Of a stretch of DNA of 64,000 bases, positions 45,359-53,721 are shown in pieces. The notes under the pieces are model-generated. The model did no database searches. It was not told the DNA's origin and saw only the letters and a list, made by a program, of their open reading frames with translations. The translations under genes and the position numbers were made by a program. This DNA is from Candidatus Trichofilum aggregatum. Its GTDB lineage: Bacteria; Chloroflexota; Anaerolineae; Promineifilales; Promineifilaceae. Every line of letters begins with the position of its first letter. Position 1 is the first letter of the stretch. The stretch spans positions 1 through 64,000 of the forward strand of contig JADJUV010000175.1 in assembly GCA_016716885.1 (NCBI GenBank), written 5' to 3'.

Positions 45359-45943
45359 ATGATTACAGCAATTATCCTGGCGGCTGGTCAGGGGCGGCGT
45401 TTTGGTCAGACAAAACAGTTGATGCCGTGGGGAGAAACAACTATCCTGGGAGCCACCCTTGCGCAAATACAACAATCTCAGGTAGATGATATTCTGGTGG
45501 TAACGGGTCACGACGCGGCCGCAGTCACCCTCATCGCCTCAGCCCACCACCTTCCCACAATCCACAACCCCCATTACGAAGCGGGCGAGATTCTCTCTTC
45601 TCTCAAAACCGGAATACAAACCTTGCCCGCAACGGTCGCGGCCGCGCTCGTTATCCTGGCCGACCAGCCCTTCATCCCACCAACTGTTATTGACCAACTT
45701 ATCACCCGTTTCAAGGCCGGAAACGGCCAACTGATCGCCCCAACCTACCACGGACAACGGGGTAATCCGGTGTTGATCGGGCGACCGTTTTTTGCTGAAC
45801 TGTTGGCCCTGCCCCCACAGGCAGCCCCGCGCACGTTGCTGCAACGCCACCCCGACAAACTAGTCCTGGTCGCTGTGGACTCAGAAGCTATTTTGCTGGA
45901 CATTGATAGGGTGGAAGAGTATGAGCGGTTGCGGCCGCGTTAA
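45359..45943 (+). CDS. MocA-like molybdenum cofactor nucleotidyltransferase
   Basis: A 194-residue NTP-transferase of the MobA-like/MocA family. The N-terminal ILAAGQGRRFGQTKQLMPWG is the nucleotide-binding signature, and ADQPFIPPTVIDQL contains the metal-binding aspartate. MocA adds CMP to molybdopterin for xanthine dehydrogenase-type enzymes; homologues can act on other substrates, and no molybdoenzyme is seen here. Two GCGGCCGC sites fall in the gene and a third at its 3' end, where it meets the convergent CMD gene. Confidence 0.8.
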   Translation: MITAIILAAGQGRRFGQTKQLMPWGETTILGATLAQIQQSQVDDILVVTGHDAAAVTLIASAHHLPTIHNPHYEAGEILSSLKTGIQTLPATVAAALVILADQPFIPPTVIDQLITRFKAGNGQLIAPTYHGQRGNPVLIGRPFFAELLALPPQAAPRTLLQRHPDKLVLVAVDSEAILLDIDRVEEYERLRPR

Positions 45944-46305
45944 CCGTTCACATCACTGGTTTTCTCGGCCCGCACCAGGTCAATCGTCTCAACCGCATGG
46001 CGGAAATGAGGAATGACAATGCTCCCGCCGACCACCAGCGCGATGTTCAACACCTCAATTAACTCTTCTTCGCTGGCCCCCAGTTCCAAACACTGAAGAA
46101 TGTGATAGTCAATGCAGTCATTACAGCGCAGAACGGCTGAAGCCACCAGCCCCAAAAATTCCTTGGTTTTTTCATCAAGGACACCTTCACGGTACGCGGC
46201 CGCGTCCAGATTAAAAAAACGCTTGACCCCCAAATGATCCAACTCCATAATCCGGGCATTCATCCGCTCCCGGTAGGCGCGAAACTCGTCTACTCGTGAT
46301 GTCAT
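45940..46305 (-). CDS. Carboxymuconolactone decarboxylase/AhpD-family protein
   Basis: A 121-residue protein with the AhpD-type CXXCXXXH motif (LRCNDCIDYHILQC), which in this fold carries peroxidase or thiol activity. EFLGLVASAV and EEELIEVLNIALVVGGSI are typical CMD helices. The start at 46305 (MTSRVDEF) is chosen over 46344, whose extra residues are translated repeat. It converges with the MocA gene, overlapping by four bases. Confidence 0.88.
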   Translation of the reverse strand: MTSRVDEFRAYRERMNARIMELDHLGVKRFFNLDAAAYREGVLDEKTKEFLGLVASAVLRCNDCIDYHILQCLELGASEEELIEVLNIALVVGGSIVIPHFRHAVETIDLVRAEKTSDVNG

Positions 46306-46321
46306 TATGAAACTCCTGTAT

Positions 46322-46420
46322 GTGGTGCGTGGTGCGTGGCACAAATTGTACAGTCTCTCAATCTCTCAGTCTCCCAATCTCTCAGTCTCTCAATCTCTCA
46401 GTCTCCCAGTCTCTCAATTC
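46322..46420 (+). repeat. Heptamer tracts between the two AhpD-fold genes
   Basis: GTGGTGC occurs twice in tandem (46322-46335), and a longer tract of CAGTCTCT/CAATCTCT units runs from about 46350 to 46420. The unit is the same as that found inside both YYY genes. The tract ends shortly before GGAGAAAAC and the ATG of the plus-strand gene. Confidence 0.75.
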
Positions 46421-46433
46421 CCCCGGAGAAAAC

Positions 46434-47021
46434 ATGACCCACTTAATCCCCACTCATGATGAACGTATCGCCTGGCTAGCCATTCCTGCTGAAGAAGAGC
46501 TGGACCCTAATTTTCGTAAATTGTTTGCCAAGGCCCGAGAAAACCTGGGTTTTGTGCCGAATGTGTTTGTGGGCTACATGGCGCGGCCGCAACATTTCAG
46601 CTTCTGGTTCAGCCATTTCAAAGAGCTAACCCTGGGTGATTCCCAACTCAGCCGCGCCGAACGAGAAATGATCGCCGTCGTTGTCTCCTCACTCAACCAT
46701 TGCCTCTACTGCCTGGTCAGTCATGGGGCCGATTTACGCCTCAGCCTGGAAGACCCCATCCTGGCCGATCGGATTACCCTGGATTATCGCCGCGCCGGGC
46801 TGGATGAACGCACCCGCGCTATGTTGGATTACGCCGCCAAAATCACCACCCACCCCGTCGAATGTGAGGAGAGCGATATCCAACATCTACGCGATTTAGG
46901 TTTTACCGATGAAGCCATTTTTGACATCGCCGAAATCGCCGCTATGTACAACTTCACCAATCGGCTCGCCTCAGCCACGGGTATGTTACCCAACCGGGAA
47001 TATCACAACCTGGGGCGATGA
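46434..47021 (+). CDS. Peroxidase-related (AhpD-core) enzyme
   Basis: A 195-residue protein of the uncharacterised peroxidase-related branch of the CMD family. It has the redox/acid motif CXXCXXXH (NHCLYCLVSHGADLR), with AEREMIAVVVSS before it and ARAGL-type helix RRAGLDERTRAMLDYAAKIT after. The start at 46434 has GGAGAAAAC directly upstream. It is divergent from the smaller CMD gene; the two may share a stress role. Confidence 0.88.
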   Translation: MTHLIPTHDERIAWLAIPAEEELDPNFRKLFAKARENLGFVPNVFVGYMARPQHFSFWFSHFKELTLGDSQLSRAEREMIAVVVSSLNHCLYCLVSHGADLRLSLEDPILADRITLDYRRAGLDERTRAMLDYAAKITTHPVECEESDIQHLRDLGFTDEAIFDIAEIAAMYNFTNRLASATGMLPNREYHNLGR

Positions 47022-47036
47022 CCCGCCAAAACGACA

Positions 47037-47170
47037 AGAGGAACACAGAGAGCGCAGAGAAGGCACAGAGATGCACAGAGATTTATGCGCGTTTTACTAA
47101 GCCTGGTGCCTGAGCTTGTCGAAGGCATAGGCGAGCTTCGACAAGCTCAGCCCTCGACAGCGTTAATCGT
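47037..47170. repeat. CACAGAG repeats and GAGCTTGTCGAAGG hairpin
   Basis: A CACAGAG/CGCAGAG-rich stretch (about 47045-47083) is followed by CCTGAGCTTGTCGAAGGC and GCTTCGACAAGCTCAGCC, a hairpin that is common between genes in many bacteria. The gap up to 47223 holds no gene I can support. Confidence 0.55.
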
Positions 47171-47223
47171 TACGTTTTTTCAGCTCAATCATCCGTGTCC
47201 AAATTTCTTTCTTCGACAGCCTG

Positions 47224-47973
47224 CTAGGTGAAGGAATGATGGGTCCCCGGCTCAAAGAGGGTCAGGTTTAGGATGTCCTGGTAACCAAGTTGCTGATAGA
47301 GGGGGTGGCCCATTTCGCTGGATGAGAGAACCCCCACCGGATGCCCGGCCGCGGCCGCATCCGCTATCATTTGTGTCACCATCGCCCGGCCAATCCCGCG
47401 TCGCCGTTGCGTAGCCAGGGTGTGAATGCCGTCCAGACAAAAGACGCCCCCCTCTAATAACACCAACCGCCCCCGCGCCACGGGCAAAGGCCCCTGATAA
47501 ACCAGATAATAACGCAACCGGGCTTCTTCCAGTTCAACCGGATAAATCGCCATGCGCCCCTGAGTGCGGTTGTACCACTCTACTTGCTGAAGGGTGGTAA
47601 CACGTTGGATGGTCATGCCGGCAGGTAGCGGGGTAACAGCCACGGCCGCGGCCGCACGCCACATCAAGGTTTCACGGACAGTCACGTTATAATCCGCGGC
47701 CGCGAACTCAGCTTCCACCCCGTCCCCAGCCCGATGAAACACCGCCAACCAATGTCCCCCACGCTGTGACAACTTTTGCATCAACCGCATTACTTCAGGG
47801 ATGGGCGTTTCATAAACAAAAAACTCGTGCTCCTGCCCCCCCATGGGCACGCCATAATGCACATGCCACACCCGGCCAATCCGCTCCCAGGAGCTACAAC
47901 CCTTGCTCCGGGCCACAAACCAGCCTTCCACAAATGCCTCAATAATCGCGAGTATGTTATCCGAGGTTAGCAT
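47224..47973 (-). CDS. GNAT family N-acetyltransferase
   Basis: A 249-residue protein. The acetyl-CoA binding motif is TQRRRGIGRAMVTQMIADAA, and SSSEMGHPLYQQLGYQDI matches the C-terminal GNAT beta-bulge region. The N-terminal 100 residues look like a diverged second GNAT-like half. The acceptor is unknown. The gene lies 18 bases downstream of the RNB ribonuclease gene on the same strand. Three GCGGCCGC sites occur within it (near 47350, 47648 and 47697). Confidence 0.8.
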   Translation of the reverse strand: MLTSDNILAIIEAFVEGWFVARSKGCSSWERIGRVWHVHYGVPMGGQEHEFFVYETPIPEVMRLMQKLSQRGGHWLAVFHRAGDGVEAEFAAADYNVTVRETLMWRAAAAVAVTPLPAGMTIQRVTTLQQVEWYNRTQGRMAIYPVELEEARLRYYLVYQGPLPVARGRLVLLEGGVFCLDGIHTLATQRRRGIGRAMVTQMIADAAAAGHPVGVLSSSEMGHPLYQQLGYQDILNLTLFEPGTHHSFT

Positions 47974-47991
47974 AACTTGAATGATGCCCGT

Positions 47992-49815
47992 TCATTGCCA
48001 GCGAAAATGGGCCACCAATTCCGGCAAATTAACATCTGTTACCGTCAGGGCAACCCGATCATCCAGCGGTCGATCTTTACGCAAATATAGCTCCGTTTCA
48101 TAAGCCAGATCGGGTAGCAAAACCAGATCGCGGGAACCCCGTTTTTCGATGATAATGCCCTCGCCCTGCCACTCCGGGTTCTGGAGCAGATAGACCATCG
48201 TCCAATGGGTATTGGAGAACCGTTCTGCCTGGCGCACGCTTCCGGTTACGGCATCCGCCGCACCAATACGGGTCAAAATGTCGGCTTCGGTAAGGAGTGG
48301 CTCGCCACGCAGGTAGGCCCGTAGTTGCTGGTGAACCACCATATCCAGGTAACGGCGCAGAGGGCTGGTGGCCTGCACGTATAGGTTCATTCCCAGACCA
48401 GCGTGTGGCGCAGCCGCGACCTTTTGTTGGCCCCGTTTCATGCTGCGGCGCAGGGCAAAATATTGGGATGGCGTCGCGGCCGCGAGCGGCGCATCTTCAT
48501 CCGGTGGTTCCTGGGTCGTAAACGGAAACGGTATGCCTTTTTCCAGCGCAAAACGGGCCACCGCTTCCCCGGTCATCAACATGGCTTCACGCACCAGGTT
48601 CCGGCTCTGCAAATCAGGTAATGGTCGAATCACCACCCGCCCCTCTTTTACCCGGATGCGCACTTCAGGTAAATTGATCTCTACCGCGCCATTTTGCTGG
48701 CGAGCAACCTGGAAGGGTTGCACAAAATCACACATTTCCGCAAATGGCGATTCGGTCAGCCGGGTCTCCGCTTCCTCGTAACTGGTGCGACTGACCCGCA
48801 CCCAACTGGGCACCATTTCCTGCACCGTGGCCCCCGTTTCTGGCGACCAATTCAGCGCAAAGGAAAGGGCTGGTGAAATTTCGCTAAGACCCAGGGCCAG
48901 GAGAGGGGTGGCTTCGGGTGGCAACATGGGGATGGTGCCATCGGGTAAATAAAGGTTGGCTCCGCGGCCGCGGGCTTCCAAATCGGCCGGTGAATCAGGG
49001 GGAATGAGCGCGGCCGCGTCGGCCACATGCACCCACAGCCGTTCCCCATCCCAACTCAAAGCATCATCCGGATCGCTACTCCCTTCATCATCAATGGCCC
49101 AGGCCACCAGATGGGTTAAATCGCGACGAGTCTCCTCTGGCAAGGATGGCAACGGCACATCGGGCAACGTCAACGGCACACCCACCCGGATCGGATAAGG
49201 GTTCGTCTCTTCTGTCCAGTAACCGATGTTTAGCAACAAGGCATGGCCGTTCTGAACCGTTTCGGCCCGCCCCAACGCCCGGAGAATGCGGCTTTGCTCT
49301 CGTTTAGCTAATGCCAGGTTTTCCACATCTTCCAGGTAGGTTTTATCTTCCGGGGCATAATGCCCCTCTTCCAGACGATGCAGAAACGCTTGCCAGGCCC
49401 GTTCCGCGGCCGCTTTGGCTTCTCTGGCGGCCGACTTTTCAGCCACCACAGAGGGGGTATGGGTCACGATGGCTTCGGGCGTACCAGCAAAATACAGCCC
49501 ATCATCCAATAACTGCCAGACCGCCCAGGCGGTGGCCGGTGAATAGGCGCCATAAACCAGATCGGCCAGTTCGGCCAGGGTGGTTGTTTCGCCCAACAAT
49601 AGCTCCCAGGCTGATAAGACATCTCCCGACGGTTTACCGAGCAGCCGAAGTTGAGTAACCGGTCCCGGATGCAAAAACAACACATCTTTAGGCCGTACTT
49701 TGGCTATTTCGCCATCCTCTAGCTCTATCTCCAGCTTCTTATCCACGGCGCGCACCCGTGCCGGGCGGTTTTTGTACATCACCAAAGCGTCACGATGTAG
49801 TTGGATTTCCGACAT
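47992..49815 (-). CDS. RNB-domain 3'-5' exoribonuclease (RNase II/R family)
   Basis: A 607-residue protein. The catalytic RNB domain begins at THLVAWAIDDEGSSDPDDAL, in which the aspartates coordinate magnesium, then WVHVADAAALIPPDSPADLE, PMLPPEATPLLALGLSEISP and YVQATSPLRRYLDMVVHQQL. The N-terminal 200 residues are a winged or beta-barrel region rather than clear cold-shock domains, and a short C-terminal S1-like part is present. The start at 49815 (MSEIQLH) is preferred to 49878, whose extra residues lack a good start context. It degrades RNA with PNPase in the cell. Confidence 0.88.
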   Translation of the reverse strand: MSEIQLHRDALVMYKNRPARVRAVDKKLEIELEDGEIAKVRPKDVLFLHPGPVTQLRLLGKPSGDVLSAWELLLGETTTLAELADLVYGAYSPATAWAVWQLLDDGLYFAGTPEAIVTHTPSVVAEKSAAREAKAAAERAWQAFLHRLEEGHYAPEDKTYLEDVENLALAKREQSRILRALGRAETVQNGHALLLNIGYWTEETNPYPIRVGVPLTLPDVPLPSLPEETRRDLTHLVAWAIDDEGSSDPDDALSWDGERLWVHVADAAALIPPDSPADLEARGRGANLYLPDGTIPMLPPEATPLLALGLSEISPALSFALNWSPETGATVQEMVPSWVRVSRTSYEEAETRLTESPFAEMCDFVQPFQVARQQNGAVEINLPEVRIRVKEGRVVIRPLPDLQSRNLVREAMLMTGEAVARFALEKGIPFPFTTQEPPDEDAPLAAATPSQYFALRRSMKRGQQKVAAAPHAGLGMNLYVQATSPLRRYLDMVVHQQLRAYLRGEPLLTEADILTRIGAADAVTGSVRQAERFSNTHWTMVYLLQNPEWQGEGIIIEKRGSRDLVLLPDLAYETELYLRKDRPLDDRVALTVTDVNLPELVAHFRWQ

Positions 49816-50089
49816 GCAAAACCAGCCTTTTCCAAATAAGATGGGGTAATTGTATGGTTCACATGGGGCACAGGCCACTTTGCGCTAAATTGCCTGTTAA
49901 AAAAGCGTGAACTGTTGCGACTTAAAGTACAAGGGGAATTTTAAGTGCGGCCGCGTGCCCGGCCAAACTAATTCTTTGTAACTGTATAGGTGTAGCCTGA
50001 ACTTGTCTAAGGTTACACCGGGCTTTGACAAGTTCAGCCTTCAAGAGCGTGTATAGTTACAATTTTTTATTCACAGAAGGAGACCTCTC
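49816..50089. other. Gap with GCGGCCGC site and AACTTGTC hairpin
   Basis: The gap contains a GCGGCCGC site (49947-49954) and an inverted repeat (AGCCTGAACTTGTC and GACAAGTTCAGCCT, about 49994-50042), related to the GAGCTTGTCGAAGG hairpins. A good ribosome-binding sequence AAGGAGA stands before the next ATG. Confidence 0.5.
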
Positions 50090-51649
50090 ATGAAAAATAG
50101 ACAACCATCACGAAATCGCTTTACCTGGTTTTTAACCTTAGGCAGTGGCTTACTGGCACTGATTCTATTGGGCAACTGGCTCAATCAGCAGGCTTCATTA
50201 GCCGCACAGGGCCGCCCCCCGGAACCCCGTCCGGCGTTTGGGGGTGTCCCGGTAACCGCCGTTTTAAGCGATACCGCTAACCTGCCCACCCAAACAATTC
50301 CTTTTACGGTTCAAGGGGCCGGGTGGCAACAAGTATTTACCGAAACCTTTGAATCAGGCATTTCTGGCACGGTATGGACGGTATTTGATGAAGATGGCAC
50401 CACCAATGGCGAATATAAATGGGGTACGGAAACATACACCAATACCACCCCGACAGGAACGCGTAGTGCCTGGGCTGTAGGTGATGGTGAACAGGGGGGC
50501 ACGCTTGATCCGGCCACAGATGGTTATCCTCCCAACGCCCAATCCTGGTTAATTTATGGCCCCATTGATATGTCAGATGTCACCGAAGGGATGGTGATGT
50601 TCAATTATTGGTTCCATGCCAGCATCGGTGATACCTTTGCCGTCATGGCCTCGACCAATGGCACCACTTATACCGGTCTGGCCACGAATAATGGCGGCAG
50701 TGGTGGCTGGGCTGAGGTGATGTATGATCTAGGCGCTTATGCAGGTGAATCGCAACTCTATGTGGCTTTTGTGTTCACAAGCGACAGTTCCACGAACCCC
50801 TCTAATCTAAAGGGGGCGTTTTTGGATGATGTGATCTTCGCGTTTAATCTCCTGCAACGGACTTACCTGCCTTATGTGCGGCTTGACCCCACTCAGACAC
50901 CCACCGCCACACCTAGCCCCACACCATCGCCCACCCCCACCGCCACACCGACCCAACCCGCAAACCCCTACGTAGACAATTTTGATAATTCGGGCACAGG
51001 CTGGCGTATGCGCCGCCAAAGCACGGGGCCAACTTCACCGGCTAACAGCGTCTCTTACGTGACAGGCGGACGGCTGGAGCTTAATGTAAGCAAGGCTTCC
51101 CATTATGTCATAGGTGCGCCCATGGCCGCGGCCGCGTCCTCTAGCAAATACCGCATCGAAACCCAGGCGCAGTTGATCAGCCCGGTGGATCAAAGTGGTT
51201 ACGGTATCGTCTTTGGCGGCAACTGGAATGGACAGACCTGCCCCAATAGCAATTACACCTCTTGTTTCACCAGCTACTATTTACTGGAAGTAAAGTGGCT
51301 GGCCAACAACAATAATCCACTCCTGGTGGCCCGTCTGCGCGAGATTACCGGCCATGATGGCAACAACCATCCCACCGGGACGATTCTCTTTAACTGGACA
51401 GAAGCGCGGCTCGTTAATGGCGTGACCATCAATCCCAATGGCGTCAATGAGTGGGATATTCAGGTGCAAAATGATGGCACGATACGGGTTTATGTGGCTA
51501 ATCAGTTGTTCAAAACGGTATCAGGGGAAACCACATACTTCGGTCAGAAATATTTTGGCTTGATGGCTTCCTCGATCAATGAGGCAGGTGGTACAACCAA
51601 TAATGCCGTTGTGCGATACGAGTACATTTCGGTTGTCCCTGTCCCGTAA
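50090..51649 (+). CDS. Large secreted protein with two beta-sandwich-like domains
   Basis: A 519-residue protein with a signal peptide or anchor (residues 13-37, ending in SLAAQG). The first domain (about 75-260) reads ETFESGISGTVWTVFDEDGT and ends GAFLDDVIF, like MAM or choice-of-anchor jelly-roll domains. A Thr/Pro stalk (TPTATPSPTPSPTPTATPTQ) leads to a second domain (about 295-519) with YVDNFDNSGTGWRMRR and YEYISVVPV, resembling laminin-G or DUF1080-like sandwiches. Such proteins often bind polysaccharides. The ligand is unknown. No sortase or anchoring signal is visible at the C-terminus. Confidence 0.7.
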   Translation: MKNRQPSRNRFTWFLTLGSGLLALILLGNWLNQQASLAAQGRPPEPRPAFGGVPVTAVLSDTANLPTQTIPFTVQGAGWQQVFTETFESGISGTVWTVFDEDGTTNGEYKWGTETYTNTTPTGTRSAWAVGDGEQGGTLDPATDGYPPNAQSWLIYGPIDMSDVTEGMVMFNYWFHASIGDTFAVMASTNGTTYTGLATNNGGSGGWAEVMYDLGAYAGESQLYVAFVFTSDSSTNPSNLKGAFLDDVIFAFNLLQRTYLPYVRLDPTQTPTATPSPTPSPTPTATPTQPANPYVDNFDNSGTGWRMRRQSTGPTSPANSVSYVTGGRLELNVSKASHYVIGAPMAAAASSSKYRIETQAQLISPVDQSGYGIVFGGNWNGQTCPNSNYTSCFTSYYLLEVKWLANNNNPLLVARLREITGHDGNNHPTGTILFNWTEARLVNGVTINPNGVNEWDIQVQNDGTIRVYVANQLFKTVSGETTYFGQKYFGLMASSINEAGGTTNNAVVRYEYISVVPVP

Positions 51650-51670
51650 ACAGGCTCCCACCAAACAGGT

Positions 51671-51796
51671 TGGTAGTGACCGGTTAGCCCGCTAAAGCGG
51701 TCACTACCAACAGCGGGGAACGCAGACCACCTCTTCGTTCGTAGTGCCGGCTTTAGCCGGTTCTTTAGCCCGCTAAAGCGGTCACTACGAACGGGG
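51671..51796. repeat. Dispersed hairpin element A, copies 3 and 4
   Basis: Two related hairpins: GGTAGTGACCGGTTAGCCCG (51672 onward) with GCTAAAGCGGTCACTACC, and CGTTCGTAGTGCCGGCTTTA (about 51736) with CGCTAAAGCGGTCACTACGAACG ending near 51795. They sit between the converging secreted-protein and FHA genes and could separate transcription. Confidence 0.65.
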
Positions 51797-51827
51797 AAGA
51801 ACGGGGAAAGCCGTTAATATGACAGGA

Positions 51828-52262
51828 TCAGGTTTCAAATTTGAGTTGGGTATCACCAATGGTGATAATGTCGCCCACACCGAGCACGAGGGCTTCATTG
51901 ACGGGTAAGTCGTTGAGGAGTGTACCGTTACGACTGCCCAGGTCTTCAAGCCACCAATGCTGACCACGCAAAGTAATCAGGGCATGTTCGGCTGAGGCGT
52001 AGCCATCGTCCACGACAATCGTATTGCCATTGGAACGACCCAGGCTGGTCACAGGGGAGAGGGTGAAAAGGGCATCGGGCACGAGCGCGGCCGCGTCGCC
52101 TACCAATACCCGCAAAAAAGCCTGTTCTTGTTGCTTCTCCGACAACGCGGCCGCGGTCATCTGCATATCATGGACAATAAGCCAGAAAGCGGCTAACAAA
52201 AACCCCAGAAGCACAAACGCTCCCAGATAACGAAGCGCTAATAATAAATCAGCTTCACTCAT
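51828..52262 (-). CDS. Membrane-anchored FHA domain protein, FhaB-like
   Basis: A 144-residue protein: one helix (YLGAFVLLGFLLAAFWLIV, residues 13-31) and a C-terminal FHA domain with SLGRSNGNTIVVDDGYASAE, HALITLRGQHWWLEDLGSRN and GTLLND, a complete phosphothreonine-binding signature. The start at 52262 overlaps the end of the FhaA-like gene by eight bases. The layout (one helix plus FHA next to a DUF3662-FHA gene) resembles actinobacterial FhaB/FhaA, where these proteins are substrates or partners of PknB kinases; no kinase gene is present here. Confidence 0.85.
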   Translation of the reverse strand: MSEADLLLALRYLGAFVLLGFLLAAFWLIVHDMQMTAAALSEKQQEQAFLRVLVGDAAALVPDALFTLSPVTSLGRSNGNTIVVDDGYASAEHALITLRGQHWWLEDLGSRNGTLLNDLPVNEALVLGVGDIITIGDTQLKFET

Positions 52263-53070
52263 GGGTATTGGGTGTCCGCTTACGGGGCGATGTCCGTACC
52301 AGGGTCGCTTCTTCAAGCGGGCGCGTATCGGCCTTACGCCGTACCCCTTGCCCTTCCCCACCCTCACCGTAAATGAGCGTGGCGGTACTGAGAGAAATAA
52401 CATCCCCCGGCTGTAAAACCGATTCTTGAATACGACGCCCGTTTATTTTGGTGCCGGCGCGGCCGCCTAAATCATAAATAACAAAGCGGCCAAAGCGCCA
52501 GCGAATCTGGGCATGTTGGCGGCTCACATCAGGCAGGCTCAGGACAATATCGTTGTCGGTGCGCCGACCAATGGTGATGACGGGTTGAGGCAAGGGCACG
52601 TGTCGTTTGCCATCTATGATTAAAAAAGCATCCAGGGCCTGAATGGCGGTCAGGGTCTCCTGCACCAGCTCGTGCCGCCGCACCTGGGTGGTTTCATCCT
52701 GAAACGGTTGCACCAATTGGGTCTGCACCCGAACTTCTTGCGGCCGCAACCGCGCATCCGCTATCAATACAACCTGAACCGGACCAGCCAGAGTCACATT
52801 GGCCTGTTGGGCCAACTGGCTCAAATAATCCGTTAGTTGGGTCAAGATGTCCGGCGTTTCGGCCAGGAGTGTGGCATGATCGGTGGGGTGGAGATGAACG
52901 TCGTAATGGTTCGCGGCCGCGGTGTCACTCTGGTGATCTTCTAACGTACGCGCCAGGTGCAAGGCAATATCATAAAGCTGGATACGACCACTGAAAAGCC
53001 GGTGAAAAGAGCCTTCCACCAGCCGTTGGGCCAATGCTTCAAAACGTGAAAAGGGGCGTGGTCGAAACAT
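52255..53070 (-). CDS. DUF3662-FHA protein, FhaA-like
   Basis: A 271-residue protein. The N-terminal 120 residues (RFEALAQRLVEGSFHRLFSG, RIQLYDIALHLARTLEDHQ) match the DUF3662 domain of FhaA. The C-terminal FHA domain has ITIGRRTDNDIVLSLPDVSR, QHAQIRWRFGRFVIYDLGGR and GTKINGRRI. A basic tail follows. The start at 53070 is preferred to 53088. FhaA-type proteins recognise phosphorylated envelope regulators such as MurJ partners in actinobacteria; the target here is unknown. Confidence 0.85.
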   Translation of the reverse strand: MFRPRPFSRFEALAQRLVEGSFHRLFSGRIQLYDIALHLARTLEDHQSDTAAANHYDVHLHPTDHATLLAETPDILTQLTDYLSQLAQQANVTLAGPVQVVLIADARLRPQEVRVQTQLVQPFQDETTQVRRHELVQETLTAIQALDAFLIIDGKRHVPLPQPVITIGRRTDNDIVLSLPDVSRQHAQIRWRFGRFVIYDLGGRAGTKINGRRIQESVLQPGDVISLSTATLIYGEGGEGQGVRRKADTRPLEEATLVRTSPRKRTPNTHE

Positions 53071-53721
53071 AAGAATCCCTGTAAACACCGTCTACTCAAG
53101 TGTACTCCAGTCCAGAGATTATAGTAACCCCCTTTAGGAGCGTCAATCACGGTCAGGCTACACTTAGTAATCATTCGTCAATAAGTTCGCTAGATTGCGG
53201 CAGTCTTGAAGACTGCCGCAATCTAAAAACCGCTAAGTTAATTCCGAACGATCACTTAGGATCAAGGATTAACCTACAGCACTGAGATGAGAAACTCGTA
53301 CAGCTTTGCCTAAGTCCGGGGGGGGGGGTGCGGAGGGGTCGGAGGCCCCTTGTTGATTAAATTTTTAATCGGGTAATGAGGATTCTCCTATCCCCCTACC
53401 CCTTCCCGCTGGGGGGGAAATAGAGCAGGAGTGCCGGTTTTCGAGCGCGTCGGCGCGCTCGAAAACCGGCACTTTAAAGTTCCCCCCCCTGGGGGGGGGG
53501 GGGAAACCGGGCCCCCCGCCCCGGTTTTTTTTTTTGGGGGGGGGGGGGTTTTAAACTACAATGGGGCGGGGTTAGAGGTGGGGAAAACCGTGTACCTGAC
53601 CGTTTTTTAACGACAATCATCCACGGCTCGGGCTTATATGGCGAAGTACCAGCCATCTGCTGAAAAAAGAGGTTATAATCTCGCTTGTGCTAATTTACAC
53701 AAAAGGAAACTTATTCTGACA
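53071..53721. other. 650-base repeat-rich region, no gene seen
   Basis: It holds a perfect palindrome of AGATTGCGGCAGTCTT type (about 53190-53224), a long hairpin (53431-53472) inside repeat element D (53385-53589), extreme G, C and T runs (about 53480-53555), and a TATAAT box (53674-53679) before the cytochrome gene. Any open frame here runs through repeats and I do not support one. Confidence 0.5.
53385..53589. repeat. Dispersed hairpin element D, copy 1
   Basis: The outer parts CCCCTACCCCTTCCCGCTGG on the left and GGGGTTAGAGGTGGGGAAAA on the right surround a perfect 19-base hairpin (53431-53449 with 53454-53472, loop TCGG). The copy at 59358-59488 has the same outer sequence and a different hairpin stem with the same design. 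The right half of this copy carries about 70 bases of G, C and T runs that look like consensus damage. Confidence 0.65.

Noticed and set aside
46350..46420. Possible CRISPR or satellite at 46.4 kb
   Set aside because: It is a direct tandem tract of 7-8 base units with no spacer structure and no cas genes.
53480..53555. G-quadruplex or telomere-like control element
   Set aside because: The runs look like consensus errors inside element D; the second copy of D lacks them.
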